Below are positions 53,732-62,424 of a stretch of 64,000 nt of DNA, piece by piece; the stretch's first letter is position 1; each line of letters starts with the position of its first letter. The DNA is taken from NCBI RefSeq assembly GCF_030547185.1, contig NZ_JAUOQR010000004.1, positions 62,001-126,000 on the forward strand. Reading direction: 5' to 3'. The DNA is from Neptuniibacter sp. 1_MG-2023. GTDB lineage: Bacteria; Pseudomonadota; Gammaproteobacteria; Pseudomonadales; Balneatricaceae. Under the pieces are notes generated by a model, which searched no databases, was not told the DNA's origin, and was given only the letters and a program-made list of their open reading frames with translations. Both the position numbers and the translations under genes were made by a program.

Positions 53732-54381
53732 TCTGCACCTTCCACTGATGAGAGCACTTCACCGTAAAGGTGATAGAACACTTGTGCTGCATGAATGATT
53801 GTTTGTTGAGCTGCAGGGCACTCAATTTTGTTCATTAGATCTTCAAAAAATTTCACATGGGCTATATCGAGCGAACCGTGGGAGCGAAGATAGCTAAAGG
53901 CTTCATCCGGTAAACCTAATCGGCCTTGTACTAACTCGGATGTGTGAGTGGCTAACGCGATACTGGTGCCTTCTAATACATGGACCATGCCGAAAAAGGC
54001 AAGTGGATGTACACGGTCGATTTGATTGTAAGCGTAAGCGACCATTACTTCAGTGGGCAGGGAAGGGGTGCCTACTTTGACACTTAATGGGTCTAGGCCG
54101 GTTTGCTCTATATCGTTAAGAATCCACTGTTCATGACCAATCTCTTCTTCAATATATTCCGCAATCGCTTTTTGCAGCCAGTTGAAATCTTCAGGTAATC
54201 GAGAACCGCAGGCCATCAACAAAGGAACGGTGTGCTTAACGTGGTGGTAGGCTTCAGTTAAAAACGCTTGATAACGAGCAAGTGAAATATCCCCTGAAAG
54301 TGTTTGTTGAATAATAGGGCGCTCTAGAAAGGCGTGCTGAGCGGCTACTGTTTCTTGTGACAACTTATCAAAAAATACCAT
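53728..54381 (-). CDS. Heme-oxygenase-fold putative metalloenzyme (TenA/UndA-like)
   Basis: The ATG at 54381 has AGGA about nine bases upstream and opens a normal 217-residue fold; a longer frame to 54477 overlaps the ligase gene. The protein is all-helical and of the TenA/heme-oxygenase-like fold. Possible metal ligands are Glu80 and His83 (EEEIGHEQ), Glu137 (HVLEGTS), and Asp172 and His175 (LDIAHVKFFED), as in non-heme di-iron oxidases such as UndA. Thiaminase activity is unlikely because no thiamine genes are nearby. It may oxidise an activated acid or amine supplied by the adjacent ligase. Confidence 0.75.
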   Translation of the reverse strand: MVFFDKLSQETVAAQHAFLERPIIQQTLSGDISLARYQAFLTEAYHHVKHTVPLLMACGSRLPEDFNWLQKAIAEYIEEEIGHEQWILNDIEQTGLDPLSVKVGTPSLPTEVMVAYAYNQIDRVHPLAFFGMVHVLEGTSIALATHTSELVQGRLGLPDEAFSYLRSHGSLDIAHVKFFEDLMNKIECPAAQQTIIHAAQVFYHLYGEVLSSVEGAE

Positions 54382-54397
54382 GTTATTTTTCCTACAG

Positions 54398-55888
54398 TTA
54401 TATAGTGACGCTGTGGTAGCAGTCTTCAATCTGCTGTGCGTAATAGTGTTTAATGGTTTCCCGCTTGATTCGACCATTAGCGGTTAATAATCCGTGGTTG
54501 GTAAGTACTTCAGCCGACATAGGTAGAGTGGCTTTGATCTGGGCGTAATCGGGGAGTGATTGGTTTAACTGTTGAATCTGCTGTTGAATCTGAGACTCAC
54601 TGACTCCGGGTATAGTTTGAATGAGCGCCGTGATATAAGGTTTACCATCCCCGAAAATAGCGGATCGTATGACACCGGATAAACCGTTGATTTCAGCTTC
54701 AATCCACTCTGGACTGAAGTTGCGACCAAAGCTGTTGATCTGGATATTTTTTATACGACCTGTAATAAAGAGAAAACCATCTTCATCTATATAACCGAGA
54801 TCACCTGTTGATATGTGGTCAGAGACTGATACCGGTTCATCTAGGTATCCACTCATATGCGGGCCATAGACCAGTATCTCACCACTGTCTGATATCTTTA
54901 CATTACAGTGAAGCAGAGGCTTACCGGCACTTCCTAGTTTGGTTGCGTTAGGTGTGTTGAGTGCAACTACAGAGCCGCATTCACTTAAACCGTAGCCCTC
55001 ATAAACAGGAATATTTAAGGCGTTGGCTTGTTGGAGTAGGCGTTTTGGTACTTTGCCGCCACCTACCGCAACAAGTTTTAAATAATCGAGCGCTTGGCCT
55101 TGCTGCTTTAGTAGGAGTAAAAGTTTCAGTAACTCCGGCGTTACAATCAAACTATGCGGTTGCTCCGCACTAAGGTACAGACCCAGCTGCTGAATGTCTG
55201 ACTGTGATGAGCCCCTAAGTCCTGTGATTTCTGAGCTATCAATTACAATAGTTTCACCCGCATAAAGTGGCAAAAATGCCCCTGCAATATTTTCTAGCAT
55301 GACAGCAAGAGGTAGCAGGCAGAGGTGTTTTTGTACACCTAGGTTATGGGTGAGTGAATGTAGAGAGCTACACATTTGATCAATCAAATCAAAATCTATA
55401 CACACTCCTTTTGGCGTGCCCGTGCTGCCCGATGTGAAGGTGACCAATGCTGTGCTTAAATTAGTCGTGCTGCCTGTATGAGTAGATTTTTGATAAGCGG
55501 ATAAGCCGCTAGGTAATGGGAGTTGAGCGTTCGTATAGCTTTCAAAATCAACTTGTGGGTAGGCTAATTTTAATCGTTCATCTAAAACAATCAGCTCAAT
55601 ATTTGCGCTGTTAATCAGGTGTTGTACTTGAGAGGGACTAAAAAATATGGGCATCGGGATTACATTAATACCTGCAGACATCGCTGCTAACTGAGTAATC
55701 ACCCACTGGGGGGAGTTGTCCGCCCAAATACCTAAAATAGCGCAGTGAGTCTGTTTTAAGTGTGTTGCAAGTGACTCTACTTGTTTATAGAGCTCAGCAT
55801 AGCTGATTTGACCTAAGTGACTCTTAAACGCTGTTTTATCAGGTTGGGATATTGAGTAAGCTTGTATCTTTTTTAATAATTGACTCAC
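54398..55888 (-). CDS. AMP-forming acyl-CoA synthetase / ligase
   Basis: A 496-residue ANL-superfamily enzyme. The phosphate-binding motif TFTSGSTGTPKG, the YEGYGLSECGSVVALN motif and the ISTGDLGYIDEDGFLFITGR hinge region are intact. The C-terminal catalytic lysine is expected in NGRIKRETIKHYY. It activates a carboxylic acid as adenylate and then thioester. The NIQINSFGRNFSPEWIEAEI segment and low overall length favour a fatty or aryl acid substrate. It overlaps the hemolysin-family gene by four bases (GTGA). Confidence 0.9.
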   Translation of the reverse strand: MSQLLKKIQAYSISQPDKTAFKSHLGQISYAELYKQVESLATHLKQTHCAILGIWADNSPQWVITQLAAMSAGINVIPMPIFFSPSQVQHLINSANIELIVLDERLKLAYPQVDFESYTNAQLPLPSGLSAYQKSTHTGSTTNLSTALVTFTSGSTGTPKGVCIDFDLIDQMCSSLHSLTHNLGVQKHLCLLPLAVMLENIAGAFLPLYAGETIVIDSSEITGLRGSSQSDIQQLGLYLSAEQPHSLIVTPELLKLLLLLKQQGQALDYLKLVAVGGGKVPKRLLQQANALNIPVYEGYGLSECGSVVALNTPNATKLGSAGKPLLHCNVKISDSGEILVYGPHMSGYLDEPVSVSDHISTGDLGYIDEDGFLFITGRIKNIQINSFGRNFSPEWIEAEINGLSGVIRSAIFGDGKPYITALIQTIPGVSESQIQQQIQQLNQSLPDYAQIKATLPMSAEVLTNHGLLTANGRIKRETIKHYYAQQIEDCYHSVTI

Positions 55889-56592
55889 TCGACTGTTCCT
55901 TCTTTTACCGCTGAGTTATGAGTGATTGATACGGCACAGTCGCTCACTGGTGTTTTTAAACGGGCGAGCAGTTTGCCAATGACAGGGTTGTTTTTGAGTA
56001 CGTTAATACCGGCATCTATATCGCCTATATAAACCTCTGGGTTATGTTCGTAATAACTCCCCCAATTTGAATTTGTATCGATAACTGCACTCGCATCCGC
56101 CTTGCATACCTTGTGTAGGTCTAAGCCAATATTGAGTTTCTCAAAACTATTTTTGACGTGAGAGGTCGCGGTGATGACTAACCATTTATAACCTTGCTTT
56201 TGAAAATGACAGGCTAAGTTAAGAATTAACCGTCGCGTCGCCCCAGGGGAGAGCGATGCGAGGTTACCTACTTCCAGTATTTCACTACGACGAGGTTTAT
56301 CGATATTTAGCCGAGCGGCAATGGCATCTTCAATTGGCTGATCTAAATAATGTTCGAGATAGAGGCTATGTGATTCCGCTGATTGATAACCCACAGATGC
56401 TTGGACGGCTAGCTGGTTATCTAGTAGTGCAAGCATATGGGGAAGAAAGTCATTTACATCGGCGTTATATGCCGCTTTAAAGCGAGCCTCCGCAAATCGC
56501 CTGACCATCTCTTTATTCTCATGACGAGAAACTAAAAGAAGATCTGATTGTGGAATAAATTGCTCGCTGGGTTTGAGCATTACAACACTCAT
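55885..56592 (-). CDS. Thermostable hemolysin family protein (PF12261-like), first gene of the operon
   Basis: A 235-residue protein. FAEARFKAAYNADVNDFLPHMLALLD, SLYLEHYLDQPIEDAI and ILEVGNLASLSPGATRRLI resemble the thermostable hemolysin (T_hemolysin) family first seen in Vibrio. The fold of the family appears related to N-acyltransferases and autoinducer synthases, so the hemolytic label may mislead. There is no signal peptide. An N-acyl transfer using the ligase product is plausible but not shown. A PmrA-like box is 45 bases upstream of the start. Confidence 0.82.
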   Translation of the reverse strand: MSVVMLKPSEQFIPQSDLLLVSRHENKEMVRRFAEARFKAAYNADVNDFLPHMLALLDNQLAVQASVGYQSAESHSLYLEHYLDQPIEDAIAARLNIDKPRRSEILEVGNLASLSPGATRRLILNLACHFQKQGYKWLVITATSHVKNSFEKLNIGLDLHKVCKADASAVIDTNSNWGSYYEHNPEVYIGDIDAGINVLKNNPVIGKLLARLKTPVSDCAVSITHNSAVKEGTVE

Positions 56593-56636
56593 ATGCCATC
56601 TCCATTAGTTGATGACATATAAATTAGCGTTGCTTT

Positions 56637-56653
56637 CTTAAGGGTTTCTTAAA
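56637..56653. promoter_or_regulatory. PmrA/QseB-like box upstream of the seven-gene operon
   Basis: CTTAAG-GGTTT-CTTAAA on the plus strand, reading TTTAAG-N5-CTTAAG on the minus strand, matches the YTTAAK-N5-YTTAAK pattern of PmrA-type response regulators at the right 11-bp phase. On the minus strand TAATTT/TTATAT follows as a possible -10, 10-14 bases downstream. Confidence 0.6.
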
Positions 56654-56744
56654 AGTGTAAAAGATTGGTGATGGAGTAAAGAGCGATCGTCTAGCCTAGT
56701 GTGATTTTGTAAGGTTGATCTCAAACTACTGTTTCGGTTTGTAG

Positions 56745-57968
56745 TTAACCTGCTAACTCTTGAGGTTCTTGAATACATTTAATAACGACTTTAAAACGGT
56801 CATCGTTTGATTCTATTGCATACTGCCAGCCTTTAGCTTCGCAGATACGTTGCACAATAAGTAACCCTAAGCCTGTTGATGAGTGGTTCGTGACTTTTAT
56901 GGGAGCGTTTGAGACGGTGAAATGATCATTATGCGCCGTAATATGAATATCACCTGAGCTGTATTTCAGGGCGTTGTGGATTAGATTGTCGAGTAGTATT
57001 GATATAAGGAACCGGTTACTAAGCCAAGCGATTGTATCCCCATCAACCTTAATTCTTTCCGTCTCTTCGGTGGGAATATGTTGCAGGCAATCGCTTATTA
57101 GTAATTTAAATTGAGTTAAATCTATAAGGCTCTCTTCCTGCTCATAATCATCTCCCTCTCGACTTAACCATAAAAAGGCATGAATTAACGCGGACATCCG
57201 ATCTGTCGCTTTCTCCATACGTTTTAGCACTCTGTCTGTTGCTAGGCTCGGTGTGAGTGTTGAATTAAGTAACTCTATATTGCCTTTTAAAATGGTGATG
57301 GGGGTGCGTAGCTCATGGCTGGCAAAGCGCGTGAACTCTTGTTCTCTTTGGGTAAATTGATCTATTCGCGTAACTAAAGATGAAATTGATCGGCTGAGCT
57401 CTCCAACTTCATCATCCCGCTCCATCACCGTCAGGTGTAGATTTTGGGTTTCGATTTGATTGATTTGTTGTTTGAGCTGTATAACTGGTTGAGCAAGCCG
57501 TTTTGCTAAAAACCAAGCCATACCACCTGAAACAAAGGTTGCCATAATAAGGCCCATAAGCAGTACGATTAAATCAGAAAACTCATTATTTATACCTTCT
57601 TCGTCTTGATGGGGAGGCGCTAAAAGCAGGTAATAAGGTTGCTGGCTAATGGGGTGGTAATCCATGATGAGTTCATCCCCATTGGCTAAAGTATACAAGC
57701 CCGGCTGCTTGAACTTTGTATATGCTTTGGGAAGTGCTGAATCTGATAGATATAAACCTATACCGTTTTGTGGATGGGAACTTTCGAGAGCAGGTGTAGT
57801 GCTCATTAACGATTTGATTAAACGATTCACCTGTAAAGCTGACGCTTCATATTCACTCTCTTCAATGCTTTCAAACGTAAACCAAGCAGCGCCGAGTGAA
57901 AGGCAAAATAAGAGTGAGGTATAAAGGCTGACAGAGACAATAAGCCGTTGGGTATAGTTTAACTTCAC
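56745..57968 (-). CDS. Sensor histidine kinase of the eptA operon
   Basis: A 407-residue kinase. Two transmembrane helices (about 9-31 and 133-154) frame a periplasmic region of about 100 residues, then a HAMP linker. His218 is in FASHELRTPITILKGN. The ATPase domain has LLDNLIHNALKY and STGLGLLIVQRICEAKG, but the D-x-G-x-G box is not recognisable (TVSNAPIKV), as in some PhoQ/PmrB-like kinases. GTG overlaps the regulator stop. It may sense envelope stress, metal or cationic peptides. Confidence 0.9.
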   Translation of the reverse strand: MKLNYTQRLIVSVSLYTSLLFCLSLGAAWFTFESIEESEYEASALQVNRLIKSLMSTTPALESSHPQNGIGLYLSDSALPKAYTKFKQPGLYTLANGDELIMDYHPISQQPYYLLLAPPHQDEEGINNEFSDLIVLLMGLIMATFVSGGMAWFLAKRLAQPVIQLKQQINQIETQNLHLTVMERDDEVGELSRSISSLVTRIDQFTQREQEFTRFASHELRTPITILKGNIELLNSTLTPSLATDRVLKRMEKATDRMSALIHAFLWLSREGDDYEQEESLIDLTQFKLLISDCLQHIPTEETERIKVDGDTIAWLSNRFLISILLDNLIHNALKYSSGDIHITAHNDHFTVSNAPIKVTNHSSTGLGLLIVQRICEAKGWQYAIESNDDRFKVVIKCIQEPQELAG

Positions 57969-58651
57969 GATGCATCTCCCGCTTGATGATCTGTTAAGCG
58001 ATAACCGACGCCGCGTATTGTTTCTAACATCGGGTAAGTAAAGGGTTTATCAATGATATTACGTAGTTGGTAAAAATGACTTCTCAGGGCATCGCTATCA
58101 GGGGGATTATCTTGCCACAATGTTTGTTCTATTTGCTCGCGGTTGGCAATTTTCGGGGCTTGAGTTATAAGGAGTTTTAGTAAACGAAATTGCAGTGGAT
58201 TGAGGTGTAATTGTTGTCCTGCACGGCATGCATTTTTTTGCTCTAGATCGAGTTCTAACTCGCCAAAGTGGATTGTCCGTGCTTTATTACGTGATATACG
58301 TTGTCCAAGGGCTTCTATACGACATATAAGCTCACGCATGGCGAAAGGTTTTACAAGATAGTCATCAGCACCTTGTTGAAACCCTGTTACTTTATCGTCC
58401 AGAGTATCGCGAGCTGTCAACATTAGTACAGGAGTGGTATTTCCCTGATTCCGAAGCGCCTCGCAGGTCAGGAGCCCATCAAGTTTGGGCATCATGATAT
58501 CAAGTACGATCACATCGTAATGATTATCTGTGAGTAAGAAAAGCGCCTGCTCCCCGTTGTAGGCGAAGTCTACCGTCATATTATGTAGCTCTAAATGATC
58601 CGCTATTGTTGATAAAATATCGGGGTCATCATCGGTAAGCAATATATGCAT
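57965..58651 (-). CDS. OmpR-family response regulator of the eptA operon
   Basis: A 228-residue regulator with phosphoacceptor Asp51 (VIVLDIMMPKLDG) and VKPF. A winged helix follows (about 130-225), with LLKLLITQAPKIANREQIEQTLW and the SHFYQLRNIIDKPF recognition region. It follows the phosphatase gene by 13 bases and overlaps the kinase gene by four. It is a candidate to bind the 11-bp-phased repeats upstream of eptA and perhaps the CTTAAG box of the next operon. Confidence 0.92.
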   Translation of the reverse strand: MHILLTDDDPDILSTIADHLELHNMTVDFAYNGEQALFLLTDNHYDVIVLDIMMPKLDGLLTCEALRNQGNTTPVLMLTARDTLDDKVTGFQQGADDYLVKPFAMRELICRIEALGQRISRNKARTIHFGELELDLEQKNACRAGQQLHLNPLQFRLLKLLITQAPKIANREQIEQTLWQDNPPDSDALRSHFYQLRNIIDKPFTYPMLETIRGVGYRLTDHQAGDAS

Positions 58652-58664
58652 ACAACGGCCTATT

Positions 58665-59390
58665 CTAAGAGTGTTTAAGCGGTTTTCGATTTAAGAAAGG
58701 GGTAATAAGTCTATTTACTTTACCTGAGAAAAATAATGGGTAAAGCAATAATGCGGTTAACCAGCAGATCGTTAGGGTGGCTAAGTCATGGGAGATAAAG
58801 TGAGCACCGCGTAGCTGCTGCACAGCGCCGAATAAAAGACCTAAACAGAGGATGCCGCCTAATATAAGCCACTTCCATTGAGGACAGTACTTTAAGGCCA
58901 AGAAATAGAGCCCGAACCACGCATAGCCAGCAGATGCATGCCCAGCTGGAAAGCACTGAGCATCAGGCATCCATTCAGGACGGGCATGAAAATATGAGAT
59001 AAACGGTAGTTTTCCGCCGTAATTCACTAAATCCCAAGGACAGTCTATTTGGCTAAAGTGTTTACCTGTAGTGATGAGCAGAGCGGATAGGGTTGTTGAT
59101 AAAAGTAGATAAACGATGGCTTTCCTGAAGGGTAAAAGCTGAGGTACAAAAAACGATGATATTAAGCTTATAAACACGATTAATAATAGCGATATCATCA
59201 GATTACGTGCGTCAGTATGTAAAACGGTTGAGAAAAACCAATGGTCTTTGTAGAGCCACTGCCTGCCTTCCAGTATATAAACATAGTTAGCTAACGATAT
59301 ATCTAACTGCCAGTAGGCTATTGCAGAAAATAATAAGATTGAGCACAACAGTGGTAAGCCTAAATGTTTGTACCAAAAGTGGTTATTCAT
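58665..59390 (-). CDS. PAP2-family membrane phosphatase
   Basis: A 241-residue protein with about six hydrophobic segments. The ATG at 59390 overlaps the eptA stop (TAATG); the longer frame from 59423 would lie inside eptA. Phosphatase motifs are FPAGHASAGYAW (PSGH type) and LRGAHFISHDLAT (SRxxxxxHxxxD type). It probably removes a phosphate from a lipid such as undecaprenyl diphosphate, phosphatidylglycerol phosphate or lipid A. Pairing with EptA suggests a lipid A or lipid phosphate substrate. Confidence 0.88.
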   Translation of the reverse strand: MNNHFWYKHLGLPLLCSILLFSAIAYWQLDISLANYVYILEGRQWLYKDHWFFSTVLHTDARNLMISLLLIVFISLISSFFVPQLLPFRKAIVYLLLSTTLSALLITTGKHFSQIDCPWDLVNYGGKLPFISYFHARPEWMPDAQCFPAGHASAGYAWFGLYFLALKYCPQWKWLILGGILCLGLLFGAVQQLRGAHFISHDLATLTICWLTALLLYPLFFSGKVNRLITPFLNRKPLKHS

Positions 59391-61060
59391 TATCTGCCTG
59401 CAATTTTCTGAACGTTTCTGCATTTAGAAAATATATCTAACGCTTTATTTTTTGAGGTGGTTTGAATATCCATAAAACCTAAAATTGAGTGGAATAAATT
59501 GTCGTGAGACAGCTTGCTGCTCGCTTGTTTACTGAGACATTCATTATTGATATTGAATTGCGCTTTGTATGCTTCCGATAACCATAAGATCAATGGCACA
59601 TGCGTTTGCTCTTCGGGGGCAATAAAATAGGGCAGTCCGTGTAGATAAAGATTGCTTTCACCTAGTGATTCTCCGTGATCGGAAACATACAGCATTGCAG
59701 TGATATATTGATCGTTGTGCTGTTTTAAAAAGTTGATCACTTTAGCGAGGAAGTGATCGGTATAAAGGATTGTATTGTCATAAGCATTAATGACTTGTTG
59801 TTGGCTGCATGATTGTAAATCGGAACCTTCGCATACAGGCGTAAACTGTTCATATTTTTTAGGGTAGCGATGTGCATAGGATGGGCCGTGGCTGCCGTGT
59901 TGATGAAGCACTATCATAGTGTTTTCATCTGTACTGTTAAGGTACAAAGAAAGATTATTTAGCATCATCTCATCAAAACACTCCCCTGCATTACAATCCG
60001 CCTCTAATCTATATTCCTTTTGAGTTTGTTGGTGGATACGTTCACAAACACCTTTACAGCCAGAGTTATTATCACGCCAAAGTACATTGATGCCTGCATG
60101 GGAAAGTACATCTAAAACATTTTCGCGGGATTGAGCGGTCGCATTATCAAACTTATTACGTGGTATATCAGAAAACATACAGGGAACAGATACGGCGGTA
60201 TTGGTACCGCATGAATAGGTCTGTGAGAAATTAATAATATTTTCTTTAGATAATTCAGGATTTGTTTCGCGCCCGTAGTGGTTTAAAGAAAAGTTCATCG
60301 CTCTTGCTGTTTCTCCGACCACGACCACAGTCACTACTTTTTTTGTTGCACTGTTGAGTAGTGGACCAGAGGATGCATCCAATCCGATTGTTTGTAGGGA
60401 ACGATTATTTAAATCATAGGCACCGGATAAATATCGACTACCGTAATACAGATAACTGGTGGGAATAATTAAGTTTCGGATCTCGCGGTGGGTGCGAAAA
60501 ACAGAAGAGAAGTCTTTATAGGCTAAGAGTATCACAGCGGTTAATAGCAAAACGGATAACAGAATATTAATTAGTTTATGTTTTAGCCCTGTACTGATGC
60601 TGGTAGGTTTTATGCGTATAAGTGTAATGAGCGTTGCGGGTATGGCTCCAAAAAACAGCAGGTTGATAAGAAAATGAAAATTGATCAGTTCAACGACTTC
60701 TGCGCTATCTGTTTCCATCAAATTTTGCATCATACTCCGATCAAACATAATGCCGTAGTGGCTTGCAAAAAAGTTACAGCCTGTTGCGGATAGAATAATC
60801 AGTACGATGATCGGTTTTTGAATATATGAAACACTGATTAAAGTAAGAAGGATGTTAAAAATAAGAAAGATAAATAGGAAAAATGAGCCGTCAAATAAGA
60901 GTTGGTCTAAAACATTATCAAAGGGGGTTTTAAGGATAAGAGACCAGAGCGCGTCATTATAGAACAGGGTGAGTGTAGTAGCGGAGAGCAGCGTAAGAGT
61001 TGTTCTATGGATACTTGGTAAGGCGACCAATAACTGAGAAAGTGTTGCACGTTGCGTCAT
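59390..61060 (-). CDS. eptA: Phosphoethanolamine transferase (EptA/MCR family)
   Basis: A 556-residue enzyme. Five N-terminal transmembrane helices precede a periplasmic sulfatase-fold domain. Metal and catalytic residues are present: Glu250 (VVGETARAMNFSLN), the nucleophile Thr288 (SCGTNTAVSVPCMF), the DHGESLG box and a histidine in YLHGLPY. Six or more cysteines lie at disulfide positions typical of the family. It transfers phosphoethanolamine from phosphatidylethanolamine to lipid A, which lowers negative charge and can reduce sensitivity to cationic peptides such as polymyxin. It is the first gene of a four-gene operon. Confidence 0.93.
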   Translation of the reverse strand: MTQRATLSQLLVALPSIHRTTLTLLSATTLTLFYNDALWSLILKTPFDNVLDQLLFDGSFFLFIFLIFNILLTLISVSYIQKPIIVLIILSATGCNFFASHYGIMFDRSMMQNLMETDSAEVVELINFHFLINLLFFGAIPATLITLIRIKPTSISTGLKHKLINILLSVLLLTAVILLAYKDFSSVFRTHREIRNLIIPTSYLYYGSRYLSGAYDLNNRSLQTIGLDASSGPLLNSATKKVVTVVVVGETARAMNFSLNHYGRETNPELSKENIINFSQTYSCGTNTAVSVPCMFSDIPRNKFDNATAQSRENVLDVLSHAGINVLWRDNNSGCKGVCERIHQQTQKEYRLEADCNAGECFDEMMLNNLSLYLNSTDENTMIVLHQHGSHGPSYAHRYPKKYEQFTPVCEGSDLQSCSQQQVINAYDNTILYTDHFLAKVINFLKQHNDQYITAMLYVSDHGESLGESNLYLHGLPYFIAPEEQTHVPLILWLSEAYKAQFNINNECLSKQASSKLSHDNLFHSILGFMDIQTTSKNKALDIFSKCRNVQKIAGR

Positions 61061-61110
61061 ATCAGATCACTACAATGGCTGATTAAAGCGCGAAGGTTAT
61101 CGTGAGTGAT

Positions 61111-61127
61111 GTGAAAGAAACGTGAAA
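61111..61127. promoter_or_regulatory. Direct repeat upstream of eptA, OmpR-type phase
   Basis: GTGAAA-GAAAC-GTGAAA: identical hexamers 11 bp apart, about 50 bases upstream of the eptA start. This phasing is typical of OmpR-family regulator sites. A CTTAAG also lies at 61141-61146. Confidence 0.45.
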
Positions 61128-61153
61128 TCTGTGCCTAATGCTTAAGCGAGCTA

Positions 61154-61180
61154 TAAAAAAACCTCCTAGGTAGGAGGTTT
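61154..61180 (-). terminator. Terminator of the CBS-domain gene
   Basis: A 10-bp stem AAACCTCCTA / TAGGAGGTTT (61159-61168 and 61171-61180). On the minus strand it ends in a run of seven T. Confidence 0.8.
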
Positions 61181-61210
61181 ATTTATAAAAGGGTTATAGC
61201 TCTGCGCTAT

Positions 61211-61798
61211 CTAATACTCCTGTCCTGAGGCTAGGAGGCCAACCACCTCTTGGAAGCTACTGACGCGTTTGGATATATCAACGGAGATATTCAAGCGGCG
61301 TGCAATATCACTGCTGGAGATCACACCACGAATAGAATGGTTTGAAGTATCAACAACAAGGATATGGGGTGTACCTTCATGTTTCAGTGTTTGTAATAAG
61401 TTGCCTATTTTAGCGGATTGAATTTCTGATAAAGGAATAGCTTTTAGTTGGGCGCGTGGAGTCATTACATCTCGAATAGAGATATCCTGGCGTTTGATAC
61501 CTGCGGTTGTTGCTACACTCAGGGCTGATCGGCTTTCCAGATCTGCAAGTGTAAGGAAGCCTTTAAAGTTTTCATCAGAATCGATAACTAATACTGACCG
61601 TACATGCACTTTACGCATCATATGGCGAGCATCATCTATAGATACATCTAGCTCCATTGATAGCGGCTGGACATGTGAGAAGTCAGTTAAAATAGTTATA
61701 GCGGGTGTTTCTAAGGTGTATTCAGTTAGCTCTTCAGGGCGCATAACAAGATCTGACGCTTCTAAAAATACTGTATTCAGTTCGTTGTAATTTTTCAT
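61211..61798 (-). CDS. CBS-domain pair protein
   Basis: A 195-residue cytoplasmic protein containing two CBS domains (about 45-105 and 110-175): SIDDARHMMRKVHVRSVLVIDSDENFKGFLTLADL and IRDVMTPRAQLKAIPLSEIQSAKIG ... TPHILVVDTSNHSIRGVISSSDIARRL. CBS pairs bind adenosyl ligands such as AMP, ATP or S-adenosylmethionine and regulate partners. No partner domain is fused. The ATG is at a conserved position and a terminator follows. Confidence 0.9.
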   Translation of the reverse strand: MKNYNELNTVFLEASDLVMRPEELTEYTLETPAITILTDFSHVQPLSMELDVSIDDARHMMRKVHVRSVLVIDSDENFKGFLTLADLESRSALSVATTAGIKRQDISIRDVMTPRAQLKAIPLSEIQSAKIGNLLQTLKHEGTPHILVVDTSNHSIRGVISSSDIARRLNISVDISKRVSSFQEVVGLLASGQEY

Positions 61799-61859
61799 TG
61801 TGAAATCCTCGCCAATAGTGGCAGCACAAAAAAAGATAAAAAGCTTAAAAGTATTTGTA

Positions 61860-62204
61860 CTAGCTGTATTGTGGTGGGGCTTGTGGCAAGGGTTTAAGCC
61901 ATTTTTTGTGACTTAGGTTATGGTTTTGTGTTAGGTCTGCTTTTTGTAGTGGCGGAAATGGCGTATGTAGCAGCGTTGAATGGATAACGGTGAAGTCATC
62001 ATAATCATTATCAATAGCTGTAAAGGAAAGTGCAGACGATTGAAGATTGGTTTCGGATGATAGAATTAAATGGGATAGGGGGGATGTGGAAGGAATGCTG
62101 GATAGCTGGAAAACGATAATGAATAAAAATAACAATAGTCCCCGCACACCATAGGTGAGGTTTCTTTTATGATGGCATATAGAAAATCTAGCTATCTTAT
62201 TCAT
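61860..62204 (-). CDS. Possible small membrane-anchored protein, unknown
   Basis: A 114-residue ORF with a basic N-terminus and one hydrophobic segment (about 22-40), then a polar, Ser/Thr- and Pro-rich tail ending PLPQAPPQYS. This could be a signal anchor with an exported tail. No family was recognised. It precedes the CBS gene by 61 bases on the same strand. The ribosome-binding site is poor, so the call is weak. Confidence 0.35.
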   Translation of the reverse strand: MNKIARFSICHHKRNLTYGVRGLLLFLFIIVFQLSSIPSTSPLSHLILSSETNLQSSALSFTAIDNDYDDFTVIHSTLLHTPFPPLQKADLTQNHNLSHKKWLKPLPQAPPQYS

Positions 62205-62383
62205 AAACCTAGTCTAGACTAACTTGATATTAATAAGCTAAAAAAATATTCCATCTCAATAAAATAGTTCAGGTACTACGTAATACTACGTAGGATAACT
62301 AAGTATTCATAGCTAATCGCTTGCGCAGTAATCCTAATGGGAGAGTGGACTCTTCTATGTAATACTGTTTAGGCTGAATCATC

Positions 62384-62413
62384 GATTCTTAGCCGATTGA
62401 TTCTTAGCAGATT
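62384..62413. repeat. Tandem 15-bp repeat upstream of the TRAP operon
   Basis: GATTCTTAGCCGATT is directly followed by GATTCTTAGCAGATT, a 14 of 15 match. Tandem copies in a leader suggest a binding site for a regulator. Confidence 0.65.
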
Positions 62414-62424
62414 GTGCTATTTGT

